From NCBI GenBank assembly GCA_021781575.1, contig JAJXWP010000004.1, forward strand, positions 62,001 through 126,000: 64,000 nt of DNA, read 5' to 3'. Positions 25,823-34,969 of this stretch are shown here, piece after piece (within the stretch, counting starts at the first letter, position 1; every line of letters begins with the position of its first letter). Under the pieces are notes generated by a model. It saw only the letters and a program-made list of their open reading frames with translations. It made no database searches and was not told where the DNA came from. The position numbers and the translations under genes were made by a program. The DNA comes from Pseudomonadota bacterium. Lineage in GTDB: Bacteria; Pseudomonadota; Alphaproteobacteria; Rhodospirillales; Magnetospirillaceae.

Positions 25823-28392
25823 CGCTGCCGCCTCACCGGATCGCTTCCCCTTCCCCCCCCACCCCCTCTCCGGCAAGGGAAAAGAGCGTTCCGAGCCCCC
25901 TCACCGAGGGCAGTGGAGGAGGCGAATTGCCGATCGAGCCGGCTTTGCCGACGCCCGTTTATTTCCTCGACGCCAATCTCAACGCCGTGCTGCAAGCGCC
26001 GCCCGGCGCCGGCAAGACGACCCGCGTGCCCCTGGCCCTGCTCGATCGCCCGTGGCTGGCCGGGCGCAAGATCATCATGCTGGAACCCCGCCGGCTGGCG
26101 GCCCGGGCGGCCGCCCGCCGAATGGCGGCAATGCTGGGGGAGGGATTGGGCGAGACGGTCGGCTACCGCATCCGCCTGGACAGCAAGGTTGGTCCGAGAA
26201 CCCGCATCGAGGTGGTCACCGAGGGCATCCTCACCCGCATGATCCAGGACGACCCGTCGCTCGGCGGCGTCGGCATCGTACTCTTTGACGAGTTTCATGA
26301 ACGCAGCCTCAATGCCGATCTGGGGCTGGCGCTCTGCCTGGAGGCGCAGGCCGGCTTGCGCGACGACCTGCGCATCCTGGTGATGTCGGCAACCCTGGAC
26401 GGTGCCGCGGTGGCGCGCCTGATGGGTGACGCGCCGGTAGTGACCAGCGAGGGGCGCAGCCATCCGGTGGAGATCCGCTGGCTCGACAAACCCTTCGCCG
26501 ATCGTTTCGAGGACGCCATGACGGGGTTGATCAGCCGCGCCCTGGCCGAGACGCCGGATGGCGACCTGTTGGCCTTCCTGCCCGGCCAGGGAGAGATCCG
26601 CCGCGTCCAAGCGCGCCTCGCCGAACGGGATCTGGACGTGCGGATCACGCCGCTCTACGGCGACCTGCCGCAAGAGGCTCAGGATGCGGCGCTGCGGCCG
26701 GATGCATCCCGGCGCAAGGTGGTGCTGGCCACGGCCATCGCCGAGACCAGCCTGACCATAGAAGGAGTCCGGGTAGTGGTCGATGGCGGAATGATGCGGG
26801 TGCCGCGATTCGATCCCAATGGCGGGATGACCCGGCTGATCACCCTGCCGGTGTCCAAGGCCTCTGCCGAGCAGCGGCGTGGTCGTGCCGGGCGGCTCGG
26901 CCCGGGCGTGTGCTACCGGCTGTGGACGGAAGCGGCGAACCGCGCCCTTCCAGCCTTCAGCAATCCCGAGATCCTCGATGCCGATCTGGCGCCGCTGGCC
27001 CTCGAACTGGCCCGCTGGGGCGTCGTCGATCCCGCCGCCTTGGCCTGGCTCGACCCGCCGCCGCCGGCGGCCTACGCCCATGCCGTCGAACTGTTGCAGG
27101 CGCTTGGTGCCCTGGACCGGAGCGGCCGTGTCACCGGCCACGGCCGGGCCATGGCCGGCTTGCCCCTCCATCCCCGCCTCGCCCATATGGCGCTGACGGC
27201 CAAAGGTCTCGGCCTTGGCGGACTGGCCTGCGATCTGGCCGCCCTGCTGTCGGAGCGCGATATCCTGCGCGGCGAAAAGGATGCCGACATGCGCCCGCGC
27301 GTCGAGGCGTTACGCAACCGGCGCGGCCATGGCGACATCGACCGCGGTGCGGCGGCGCGGGCGGGCGAAACGGCACGCCAGCTGCGGCGCCAGTTGCGCC
27401 TGGCGGGAGACGGCGGCAATGTCGAACAAGCCGGGTTGCTGCTGGCCTTCGCCTATCCCGACCGGATCGCCCTGAGCCGCGGCGGCAACGGGCTGCAATA
27501 CCGCCTGAGCAACGGCCGCGGGGCATTCTTCCCTCAACCGGAACCGCTTGCGACCCAAGCGGCACTGGCCGTCGCCGAGTTGGACGGCAACAAGCGCGAG
27601 GCGCGCATCTTCCTGGCGGCGCCCCTGCCCGTCAGCGAAATCGAAAGGCATTTCGCCGGGCAGATCGTCAGCCGCGACAGCATCGGCTGGGACCCCCGCG
27701 AGGAGGCAGTGGCGGCAAGGCGTCGGCGGCTGCTCGGCGCCCTGGTTCTCGAGGATACACGGCTGCCTGACCCTCCGGCGGAGGCTGTGCAGGCGGCCCT
27801 GCTGGACGGCATCCGCAGTATCGGCCTGGCCTGCCTGCCGTGGACCGACGCCGCGCGATCATGGCAGGCCCGCGTCGCCTTCCTGCGCCGCGTCGACGGC
27901 GAAGCCTGGCCCGACCTGTCCGACGAAGCCTTGCTGGACGGACTGGAAACCTGGCTCGGACCCTGGCTGCAGGGCATGAGCCGGCGCAGCCACCTCTCCC
28001 GTCTCGACCTCATGGCGGCGCTGGAGGCGATGCTGCCCTGGGAATCGAGGAAGGCGCTCGACGCACTGGCACCAACCCATGTCGTGGTTCCCTCGGGCTC
28101 GCGCATTCCCATCGATTACCGGTCGGGCGAGGCGCCGGTGCTGGCGGTTCGCCTGCAGGAAATGTTCGGCTTGGCCGATACGCCGACGGTGGCCGGGGGT
28201 CGGGTCAAACTCACCCTGCACCTGCTGTCGCCGGCCCGCCGGCCGATGCAGGTCACCCAGGACCTGGCAAGCTTTTGGGCCGGCGCCTACCGTCAGGTGA
28301 AAGCCGACCTGAAGGGCCAGTACCCAAAACATCACTGGCCGGACGATCCACTCGAGGCCGAGCCGACGGCCCGCGCCAAACCACGCAAGTAA
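25819..28392 (+). CDS. hrpB: ATP-dependent helicase HrpB
   Basis: HrpB is a DEAH-box helicase of uncertain physiological role. The product of about 857 residues has Walker A PPGAGKTT, the DEFHERS motif (DEAH-type motif II), SATLDG, the helicase C domain ending QRRGRAGR, and the family-specific HrpB C-terminal domain. The start is uncertain. An ATG at 25819 overlaps the queD stop (ATGA), but the first 36 residues are low-complexity and homologues usually start close to LPIEP. A TTG at 25927 at that point has AGGAGG 4 bases upstream and would give about 821 residues. Confidence 0.93.
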   Translation: MTLPPHRIASPSPPTPSPAREKSVPSPLTEGSGGGELPIEPALPTPVYFLDANLNAVLQAPPGAGKTTRVPLALLDRPWLAGRKIIMLEPRRLAARAAARRMAAMLGEGLGETVGYRIRLDSKVGPRTRIEVVTEGILTRMIQDDPSLGGVGIVLFDEFHERSLNADLGLALCLEAQAGLRDDLRILVMSATLDGAAVARLMGDAPVVTSEGRSHPVEIRWLDKPFADRFEDAMTGLISRALAETPDGDLLAFLPGQGEIRRVQARLAERDLDVRITPLYGDLPQEAQDAALRPDASRRKVVLATAIAETSLTIEGVRVVVDGGMMRVPRFDPNGGMTRLITLPVSKASAEQRRGRAGRLGPGVCYRLWTEAANRALPAFSNPEILDADLAPLALELARWGVVDPAALAWLDPPPPAAYAHAVELLQALGALDRSGRVTGHGRAMAGLPLHPRLAHMALTAKGLGLGGLACDLAALLSERDILRGEKDADMRPRVEALRNRRGHGDIDRGAAARAGETARQLRRQLRLAGDGGNVEQAGLLLAFAYPDRIALSRGGNGLQYRLSNGRGAFFPQPEPLATQAALAVAELDGNKREARIFLAAPLPVSEIERHFAGQIVSRDSIGWDPREEAVAARRRRLLGALVLEDTRLPDPPAEAVQAALLDGIRSIGLACLPWTDAARSWQARVAFLRRVDGEAWPDLSDEALLDGLETWLGPWLQGMSRRSHLSRLDLMAALEAMLPWESRKALDALAPTHVVVPSGSRIPIDYRSGEAPVLAVRLQEMFGLADTPTVAGGRVKLTLHLLSPARRPMQVTQDLASFWAGAYRQVKADLKGQYPKHHWPDDPLEAEPTARAKPRK

Positions 28393-28524
28393 ATTGACAT
28401 CCCGGTCACCGAGGCGTCGGCCTCGAGGTAATCCGAAAGCCGGACACCCTGCCCCGTGCGGGCCGTTGTCGAGGCCGGCGCCGCAGGCCAAGGTACTGCA
28501 GCAGCAATCCGGGATGGGGCGGCC

Positions 28525-29031
28525 ATGGCAGGTTTCAAGGGCATCTTGCTTGTGCTGATGCTGGCGGCCTGCTCCAGCCCGGAGATGGCGGTCGATCCGC
28601 GCACCGCAGCCGAGCGGGGCAGCCCGGATCTGGAGCAGTGGCGCGCCGGATCGGCCGCCATCGCCCAGACGCTGTCCGAGCGATTGCCTCGCGGCAGCAT
28701 GATCAACCTGACGGCCGACATGCCGGATGCTCCGGATTATTTTCCCGACTTGCTGGTCCAACAGTTCCTCAGCCGAGGCATTTCCGTCGCCGACCAGACG
28801 AACGCGGCCGGCGGCGGCGGGCAGGTGACGGTCCACTGCCGGACGATGCCGGTTGGCGTGGCAGATCGGCCGCGGGGCGTCGAGCTCATGGCCAAGACGA
28901 AGAGCGGCATCGTTATATTCTGTTCGGCGGCACGGGCCGGCGCCTATGTGGCGGCGACCGACCATTTCCTTCCGTCCAGGGCCGACACCGCGCCGGCCGA
29001 CAGCGGCATCGTCCTGGGGGTAACACAATGA
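28525..29031 (+). CDS. Uncharacterised lipoprotein upstream of FlgO-like gene
   Basis: The 168-residue product has a lipoprotein signal, MAGFKGILLVLMLAACSS, with lipobox Cys16. The rest looks like a compact alpha/beta domain: SAAIAQTLSERLPRGSMINL and FPDLLVQQFLSRGISV resemble the start of FlgO-type domains, in which a helix is followed by a strand and a short helix. I do not recognise a family with confidence. Its TGA overlaps the next ATG (ATGA), so the pair is co-translated and may form one complex. Confidence 0.65.
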   Translation: MAGFKGILLVLMLAACSSPEMAVDPRTAAERGSPDLEQWRAGSAAIAQTLSERLPRGSMINLTADMPDAPDYFPDLLVQQFLSRGISVADQTNAAGGGGQVTVHCRTMPVGVADRPRGVELMAKTKSGIVIFCSAARAGAYVAATDHFLPSRADTAPADSGIVLGVTQ

Positions 29032-29564
29032 TCGGCGGTCGCCTCACCACGGCTGTGGCCACCCTGCTGCTTTGCGCCGCCTGCTCCGGCAGGCCGGCGG
29101 GTGACGATCTGGTCAAGGTCAGCTATGAGGGGGCCGACGCGCTGCTCAAGGGGGTCGACCTGGGCCCCGATGCGGTGGTCGTCTACGGCGTGTTCACCCC
29201 GGTCGGGCATGTGGATTCGTCGAGCCCCTTCGGGCGGATCGTCGCCGAGCAGATTGCCTCGCGGCTGGTGCAAAGAGGCGTCAAAGTGGTTGAAGTGCGG
29301 CTGCGGGAGCAAATCGCCCTCGGCCGGGGTGGGCCGTTCACCCTGTCCGACGACGCCCGCAAGGTGGCGAGCCGCGTGCAGGCGCGCGCCGCGCTCACCG
29401 GTTCCTACGCGACGACACCCCAATACGTGCTGCTCAACGCCCGTCTGGTCGATGTCGCCACCGGCGTCGTCCTGGCCAGCTGGGACAAGCGGGTGGAACT
29501 CGACGGGGCCGAATTGACGCTGCTCACCGACCAGCCGGCCTGGTATACGATGACCACTTGGTAG
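29028..29564 (+). CDS. FlgO-like outer membrane lipoprotein
   Basis: The 178-residue product has a lipoprotein signal with LLLCAAC (Cys19) and a FlgO-type domain: VVYGVFTPVGHVDSSSPFGR, EQIASRLVQRGVKVVEVRL, a GPFTLSD segment and LTGSYATTPQYVLLNARLVD with the closing VVLASWDKRVEL. In Vibrio, FlgO is an outer-membrane lipoprotein needed for flagellar stability and motility. No flagellar genes are in the window, so the role here may differ. It ends 6 bp before the convergent lpxL-like gene. Confidence 0.75.
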   Translation: MIGGRLTTAVATLLLCAACSGRPAGDDLVKVSYEGADALLKGVDLGPDAVVVYGVFTPVGHVDSSSPFGRIVAEQIASRLVQRGVKVVEVRLREQIALGRGGPFTLSDDARKVASRVQARAALTGSYATTPQYVLLNARLVDVATGVVLASWDKRVELDGAELTLLTDQPAWYTMTTW

Positions 29565-29570
29565 ATCGGG

Positions 29571-30446
29571 TCAGTCCGGCCACCGCCGGTGCAGCCACAG
29601 CCACTGTTCGGGGTGCTGGCGGATCCAGCCTTCAAGACGGCCGTTGACCCGGGTCATCGCCGCCAGGATATCGGCATGGCGGTCGCCGGTATCGTCGAAG
29701 CGGATCGGCGGTTCGACACAGACGCGGAAGCGGGCTCCGCCGAGCCGCACCACACGGGCGGCGACCACCGGGCAGTCGTATTTGAGGGCGAATGTCGCCA
29801 AAGCGGGCGCGGTCATTGCCTCGATGCCGAAAAACGGCACGGCGATCCCGTCGTTCATCTTCTGGTCGACCAGCATCCCGACGTGTTGACCCTGCTTCAG
29901 CAGTTGCAGCGCCACCCGCGCGCCCGCCGCGCCTTTGGGAATGAGTTGCACCCCTTCGTTGCCCCGGCCGACCTGATAGACCCATTCGAGCCGCGAATTG
30001 TTTGGCGCCCGATAAACCAGGTGCACCGGCAACCCGGCGCGCAGGGCGCACAGCCCCATCAACTCCCAGTTGCCGAGATGCCCGCTGAAGAACAGTCCCG
30101 GCTTCCCATCGTCGCGTAGCTGCTGGACGTGCTCCCATCCCTCCACCTCGACCCGGTTTCCAGGGCCGAAGCGAAATTCGGGCAAATGGGGAAATTCGGC
30201 GGCGGTCCGCCCCAGATTGTCCCACATGGCGCGCAGGACCGCCTCGCGGCGCGCTGCCGGCATGTCGGGAAACACCCGCTGCAGGTTGTGCCTGGCCCGG
30301 CGCGTCAGCACCAGGCGATAGCCGACGGTCCGGCCGATCCAACCGCCGATCGCCGATGCCAGATCAAGCGGCAACAGCCGAAAGAAATGAAATATCAGCC
30401 AGACGGCCGCGGCCTCCAGCCGCGGCGGCAGTTCCCGCCGCTTCAT
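29571..30446 (-). CDS. LpxL/HtrB-family lysophospholipid (lipid A) acyltransferase
   Basis: The 291-residue product has an N-terminal membrane-associated helix and the acyltransferase HxxxxE motif in SGHLGNWE, followed by the family blocks VYRAPNNSRLEW, MLVDQKMNDGIAVPFFG and APALATFALKYDCPVV. It probably adds a secondary acyl chain to lipid A at the inner membrane. The last residues, QHPEQWLWLHRRW, are typical of the family. Its ATG overlaps the lpxK stop by 4 bases. Which acyl position it serves cannot be told. Confidence 0.9.
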   Translation of the reverse strand: MKRRELPPRLEAAAVWLIFHFFRLLPLDLASAIGGWIGRTVGYRLVLTRRARHNLQRVFPDMPAARREAVLRAMWDNLGRTAAEFPHLPEFRFGPGNRVEVEGWEHVQQLRDDGKPGLFFSGHLGNWELMGLCALRAGLPVHLVYRAPNNSRLEWVYQVGRGNEGVQLIPKGAAGARVALQLLKQGQHVGMLVDQKMNDGIAVPFFGIEAMTAPALATFALKYDCPVVAARVVRLGGARFRVCVEPPIRFDDTGDRHADILAAMTRVNGRLEGWIRQHPEQWLWLHRRWPD

Positions 30447-31411
30447 GAGGCAACCGGTTCTCGCAAGGCGGGGGCCAGCACGCGCATCAGCGCCGCCTCG
30501 TCCTCCCAGCCGACGGCGACCTGCAGTACGGCGATGTCGTCCCGCATGTGCGGGGGGATGCGAACGAAATCCTTCGACGTGGTGATCAGCGCCGCCGCGT
30601 GCTTTTCCGCCGCCGCCGACAGTTCGCCGATCTCGGCCGGCCGGTAGGGGTAGTGGTCGGGAAAGGCATAGGCCTCGACCACCTTGGCGCCCAGCTTTTC
30701 CAGTGTGTGGAAGAACTTGGCCGGGCGCCCGATACCGGCGAAGGCGACGACGCTATGGCCGGCCAGAGCCGCGGCTTCGGCTTCCGGTTCCAGCCGGGCG
30801 TGGAGGATCGGCAGGTCGCCGGCCAGCCGCGCCACGTTGTGGCGGTCCTCTCCGAGAATGACCAGCGCCGAGGCACGCTTCAGGCCGCGTGGCAACGGTT
30901 CGCGCAACGGCCCGGCCGGGATGCAGCGGCCGCAACCGAAACCGACATGGCCGTCGACCACCAGCAGCGACACGTCCTTGTGCAATGAGGGGTTCTGGAA
31001 GCCGTCGTCCATCACCAGGCAGGCGGCGCCGTGACGCGCCGCCTCGCGGGCGCCGGCGGCGCGGTCCTTGGCCACCCAGCATGGTGCGATCTCGGCCAGC
31101 AGCAGCGCTTCGTCCCCGACCCGGGCATGGGCATGCTTGTGCGGATTGACCAGCAACGGGCCGTGCTCGCTCCCGCCATAACCGAGGGACAGGAAATGGG
31201 CGCCCGGCAAGCGGTGGGCGATCGATCTGGCGACCGGCGTCTTGCCGGCGCCGCCCGCCACCAGATTGCCGATGCAAACCACCGGCACCGGCGCCCGATA
31301 GGGAGTGGAAAACACCCCGCGCAGGGCGCTGGCCCCCGCCCACACCCAGCCCAGCGGCGCCAGCGCGGCGGACAGGATGCCGCCGTCGATCCAGAAATCA
31401 GGTGCCCGCAT
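30443..31411 (-). CDS. lpxK: Tetraacyldisaccharide 4'-kinase LpxK
   Basis: LpxK phosphorylates the 4' position of the lipid A disaccharide. The product of about 322 residues begins MRAPDFW, as many family members do, and has the P-loop GNLVAGGAGKTPV, LSLGYGG, and VMDDGFQNPSLHKD with the catalytic DDGFQ motif. CIPAGPLREPL is also diagnostic. An ATG six codons earlier (31429) is possible. It overlaps waaA by 14 bases, so the whole lipid A block is tightly coupled. Confidence 0.95.
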   Translation of the reverse strand: MRAPDFWIDGGILSAALAPLGWVWAGASALRGVFSTPYRAPVPVVCIGNLVAGGAGKTPVARSIAHRLPGAHFLSLGYGGSEHGPLLVNPHKHAHARVGDEALLLAEIAPCWVAKDRAAGAREAARHGAACLVMDDGFQNPSLHKDVSLLVVDGHVGFGCGRCIPAGPLREPLPRGLKRASALVILGEDRHNVARLAGDLPILHARLEPEAEAAALAGHSVVAFAGIGRPAKFFHTLEKLGAKVVEAYAFPDHYPYRPAEIGELSAAAEKHAAALITTSKDFVRIPPHMRDDIAVLQVAVGWEDEAALMRVLAPALREPVAS

Positions 31412-32696
31412 GTGCGATCTCTCCGCCATGAGGGAGGCCGCCCGACAGCCACGGGCTCAGCTCGGCGAACACCCCGTCGAGAACGCCGTCTTCCGCCGAA
31501 GCGAAGGCTCGCGCCCGCGAGCCGCGCCGCATCGCCAGTGCGGGCTCGCCCAGCAGTCGCGACACGGCGACGGCCAGGCCGGCCTCATTATCGATCCATT
31601 CGGCCGCGCCGTCCCGCACCATGCGCGCGGCGATGTCGGCGAAGTTCTCCATATGCCGCCCGAACAGCACGGCGCCCCCCAACCGTGCCGGCTCAAGGGG
31701 ATTCTGCCCCCCCTGGCCGACCAGGCTCTTGCCCATGAAGACGATCGGCGCAAGCCGGTAGAACAAGCCCAGTTCGCCCATGGTGTCGGCCAGCAGCAGG
31801 TCGGTCTCCGGCCCCACCGACTGCCCGGCCGAACGGCGCGCCACGGCCAGCCCCAGGGAAGCCAATTCGGCGGCGATGGCTTGTCCGCGGTTGGCGTGAC
31901 GCGGCACGATCACGGTCAGCAGGCCGGGATGCCGGCGCGCCAGCTCCTGGTGGACCCGGGCAACAGCCTCCTCCTCGCCGGCATGGGTGCTGGCCGCCAG
32001 CCAGCGCGGCCGATCATCCAACCGAGCCGATAACTCGTTCAATGCCGCCTGGTCCACCGGCAATGGCGGCGCGGCGAATTTCAGATTGCCCCGGCAAGCG
32101 ACCTTTCCCGCCCCCAGGGATTGCAGGCGTTGGGCATCGGTCGGGGTCTGCGCCAGGCACAGCACGAAGCCGGCCAGCAGACGGCGAATGAAGCCGGGAT
32201 GGCGGCGCCAACGGGCGAAAGAACGGTCGGATACACGTCCATTCAGCAGGATCAGCGGCACGCCCCGGTCGGCGGCCTCGATCAACAGGTTCGGCCAGAA
32301 TTCCGATTCCGCCCACAAAGCCAGATCCGGCCGCCAATGGTCGAGGAACCGGCGCACCCAGGGCAGGCGGTCGACCGGCACATATTGATGGATGGCGCCG
32401 TCCGGTAATCTCGCCGCCATCACCTCGGCCGACGTCACGGTGCCGGTGGTCACCAGCACGGTGGTGTCGGGCCGGCCCAGCAGACGCTCGACCACCGGCA
32501 GCATCGACACCGATTCGCCGACGCTGGCGGCGTGCAGCCAGACCACCCGGCCGGCCGGCCGGGGATGGCCGGCGAAGCCGCGCCGCTCGCCGAAGCGCAG
32601 GCGGTCCTCCTTGCCGCGGGCCATGCGGCGATTCAAATAGCAATTGACCAGGGGGCCGCCGAGTGTGGTCAGGCCGCGATAGAGGGCGAGCATCAT
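31398..32696 (-). CDS. waaA: 3-deoxy-D-manno-octulosonic acid transferase WaaA/KdtA
   Basis: WaaA transfers Kdo from CMP-Kdo to lipid IVA. The 432-residue product begins with a membrane segment, followed by VVWLHAASVGES with the catalytic Glu, VTTGTVTSAEVM, ESEFWPNLL and LLNGRVSDRSF in the N-domain; the C-domain carries VIVPRHANR, LLADTMGELGLFY and GQGGQNPLEPARLG. All are standard. It starts at the ATG that overlaps the DUF374 stop (ATGATG) and is followed by lpxK. Confidence 0.95.
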   Translation of the reverse strand: MMLALYRGLTTLGGPLVNCYLNRRMARGKEDRLRFGERRGFAGHPRPAGRVVWLHAASVGESVSMLPVVERLLGRPDTTVLVTTGTVTSAEVMAARLPDGAIHQYVPVDRLPWVRRFLDHWRPDLALWAESEFWPNLLIEAADRGVPLILLNGRVSDRSFARWRRHPGFIRRLLAGFVLCLAQTPTDAQRLQSLGAGKVACRGNLKFAAPPLPVDQAALNELSARLDDRPRWLAASTHAGEEEAVARVHQELARRHPGLLTVIVPRHANRGQAIAAELASLGLAVARRSAGQSVGPETDLLLADTMGELGLFYRLAPIVFMGKSLVGQGGQNPLEPARLGGAVLFGRHMENFADIAARMVRDGAAEWIDNEAGLAVAVSRLLGEPALAMRRGSRARAFASAEDGVLDGVFAELSPWLSGGLPHGGEIAHAGT

Positions 32697-33412
32697 CGGC
32701 CTGCGCCCTCGGCGGCCAGAGGCGCCGGTTCGACGGGTTCAAGACCCATCAGCCGGTCGGCCTCGTCGGTAATGGCATTGAGGCCGGCCTCCACCGCGGC
32801 GCGGGCCGCCTCCAGGGCATCGGACGAGGCATCGGGCGGGACCTCGATGGGGCGGCCCCAGACAAAAGCGCCGCTGGAGAACGGCAAGGCCAGTACGAAG
32901 CGATCCCAACTGGGCATGACTTTGCGGCGCCGGGCGGAAAAGCTGCAGGGAATGATCGGCGCCCCCGACAAGCGGGCGACCTGCACGATGCCATCCGAGG
33001 CCCGCATGCGTGGTCCGCGCGGGCCATCGGGCGTGATCCCGACGCATTGTCCGCCCTTAAGCGCCTTCAGCAAACCCCTCAGCGCCGCCGATCCGCCCTT
33101 GGAGGACGAACCGGAAACCGTCCGGATACCAAAGTGACTTACCGTGCGGGCAATGATCTGGCCGTCTCGATGCTGCGAAATCAGCATATGGATCGGCACG
33201 GAGCGGCGCCAGCAATAGGGCATCATCAGGATGCGCCCGTGCCAGAAGGCCAGGATGAACGGTTTGCCCTGATTCCACAACGAGGCGGGAAGTTCGCCTC
33301 CCACCACCTGCCAGCGCCCGGTGGCGAAGACCAGGCGGATGTATTGGGCGCCAAGCCAGCACAGCGCGCTACGTACGGATTCGCTCTTGGTCAGGGCCTT
33401 GACCATACCCAT
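32693..33412 (-). CDS. DUF374 family lysophospholipid acyltransferase-like protein
   Basis: The 239-residue product matches DUF374: KPFILAFWHGRILMMPY, LISQHRDGQIIARTV, SGSSSKGGSAALRGLL and ITPDGPRGPRM are the family blocks, and the WHGR and SQHRDG segments contain the acyltransferase-like His. The gene is usually found beside waaA, as here, and probably acts on a lipid A or LPS precursor; no activity is proven from sequence. It opens the minus-strand block DUF374-waaA-lpxK-lpxL, each overlapping the next by 4 to 14 bases. Confidence 0.85.
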   Translation of the reverse strand: MGMVKALTKSESVRSALCWLGAQYIRLVFATGRWQVVGGELPASLWNQGKPFILAFWHGRILMMPYCWRRSVPIHMLISQHRDGQIIARTVSHFGIRTVSGSSSKGGSAALRGLLKALKGGQCVGITPDGPRGPRMRASDGIVQVARLSGAPIIPCSFSARRRKVMPSWDRFVLALPFSSGAFVWGRPIEVPPDASSDALEAARAAVEAGLNAITDEADRLMGLEPVEPAPLAAEGAGR

Positions 33413-33494
33413 GGGGATCAGCCCTTCTTGCTTAGGCGGCGCACCATAGCATGCGCCGGCGGGAGGGCCAACATCCTCACATCCGCTGCGACAT

Positions 33495-34808
33495 TCACAG
33501 CCCTGCCGGATTCCCCACGACCACCGCGGACAGGCGCCGGGCGTCCAGCAACCGCGCGGCGACGCGCCGCACGTCGTCCAGCGTAACCGCGTCGATCAAT
33601 CCGGGCCGGCGACCGATGTAATCGATCCCAAGCCTGTCCAGCTGAATGGCAACCAGCAACGAGGCGATCGACTGGGTGCTGTCCATTTGCAGAGGAAACG
33701 AGCCGTTCAGGAAGGTCTTGGCATTGGCCAGTTCCTCGGGGGTCACTCCCGTCTCGGCCATGTGGCGCCATTGCTCGCGGACCAAGGACAGGCTTTCCGC
33801 CACCCGGTCATTGCGGGTGCCGACGCCGCCTTCGATCAGCGCCGAGTGGTCCCGCGGCACCAGATAGCTGTAGGCACCGTAGGCCAAGCCTCGCTTCACG
33901 CGGATCTCGGTCAGCAGGCGCGACGAAAATCCGCCGCCGCCCAGGATATAATTCATCACATAGGCGGCATACCAATCAGGATCGTCGCGCTTGATGCCCT
34001 GCTCGCCGAAAACGACCACGCTCTGCGGGATCGGGCGGCGGATGACCTCGACCTGGCCTTTTGCGTCGGGCACCACCTCGGCGACGGCAATCGGCGCCGC
34101 ATGGGCCGGCAGCTCGCCGAACACATGGTCGAGAAGCGGTGCCAGCTGGGCTGCGGTGATGTCACCGACGACAGCCAGATGCAGCTGGTCACGCCCCAGA
34201 TGGGCCGCCACCCATCCCTTGAGGTCGTCCACCGTGACCGCCGATACGCTCTGCGGATAGCCGTCAATCGGCACGCCATAGGCATGATTCGGGTACATTT
34301 CCTTGGCGAAGGCACGCTGGGCGATGGCATGCGGATCCTGCAGCTCCTCCGCCAACTCGGCCAGCAACTGGCCGCGCACGCGGTCCACCGCGTCACCATC
34401 GAAGCGCGGGCGGGTCAGCGACAGGCGCAGCAGGTCGAACGCTTCATCGCGGTTGGCGGTGAGGGTCTTCAGATAGCCGTGGAAGGCATCCCGACCGGCG
34501 CTGTAGCCCAGGGCTATGGCCGAGTCCTCCAGTTTTCCCTGGAAGGTCTGAGAATCCATGTCACCCGCCCCTTCGTCGAGCAGGCTGCCCACCATGTTGG
34601 CCAGCCCGGCCTTCCCCTCGGGGTCGAGGGCGGACCCGCCGCGGAAGGCCAGATGCAGGGAAATGATCGGATTGCTGTGATCCTCCACCAGCCATGCTTC
34701 GATTCCGCCGGGGCTGACCACCCGCTCGATGGTCACCGCCCAGGCCGGCAGCAGGGGAAGGAGACAGAGGATGAGGGCGACGAGGAGGCCGCGGAGGGAC
34801 GGCGTCAT
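33495..34808 (-). CDS. M16 peptidase-like protein, non-catalytic partner
   Basis: The 437-residue product has a signal peptide (MTPSLRGLLVALILCLLPLL) and the two halves of an M16 peptidase. The zinc motif HxxEH is missing: the aligned stretch reads GLANMVGSLLDEGAG. The C-half keeps the ALIEGGVGTRND region and a VKRGLAYGAYSY block. Family pairs of one active and one inactive M16 protein are common; the active partner is the adjacent upstream gene. The ATG at 34808 lies at the edge of a dispersed repeat. It should be periplasmic. Confidence 0.9.
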   Translation of the reverse strand: MTPSLRGLLVALILCLLPLLPAWAVTIERVVSPGGIEAWLVEDHSNPIISLHLAFRGGSALDPEGKAGLANMVGSLLDEGAGDMDSQTFQGKLEDSAIALGYSAGRDAFHGYLKTLTANRDEAFDLLRLSLTRPRFDGDAVDRVRGQLLAELAEELQDPHAIAQRAFAKEMYPNHAYGVPIDGYPQSVSAVTVDDLKGWVAAHLGRDQLHLAVVGDITAAQLAPLLDHVFGELPAHAAPIAVAEVVPDAKGQVEVIRRPIPQSVVVFGEQGIKRDDPDWYAAYVMNYILGGGGFSSRLLTEIRVKRGLAYGAYSYLVPRDHSALIEGGVGTRNDRVAESLSLVREQWRHMAETGVTPEELANAKTFLNGSFPLQMDSTQSIASLLVAIQLDRLGIDYIGRRPGLIDAVTLDDVRRVAARLLDARRLSAVVVGNPAGL

Positions 34809-34880
34809 CGCCAGGAGCGGGGTGACGAAACAATCGGGGAGCGCAGGCCCGAGCCTGCATTGCGCCGCTTCGCTGGAGAC
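34803..34880. repeat. Dispersed palindromic repeat overlapping the M16 start codon
   Basis: Starting at 34803, CGTCATCGCCAGGAGCGGGG and then TGACGAAACAATC resemble a common proteobacterial intergenic repeat (consensus like CGTCATTGCGAGGAGCG) that ends around 34880 with a partly inverted copy. Read on the minus strand it encodes the telltale CFVTPLLAMT string. The ATG of the downstream M16 gene is the ATGACG end of the repeat. Confidence 0.5.
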
Positions 34881-34969
34881 AACCACCTGCCCGGGGCCGG
34901 CACCATCGGGTTGATCAGCGACGGCCCGGCGCCCCGCCGCGTCAGAAGCCGCAATGACAGCATCTTCCA

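Noticed and set aside
28393-28524. Start of the first lipoprotein gene at 28456
   Set aside because: The upstream part lacks a signal peptide; the ATG at 28525 begins a proper lipoprotein signal.
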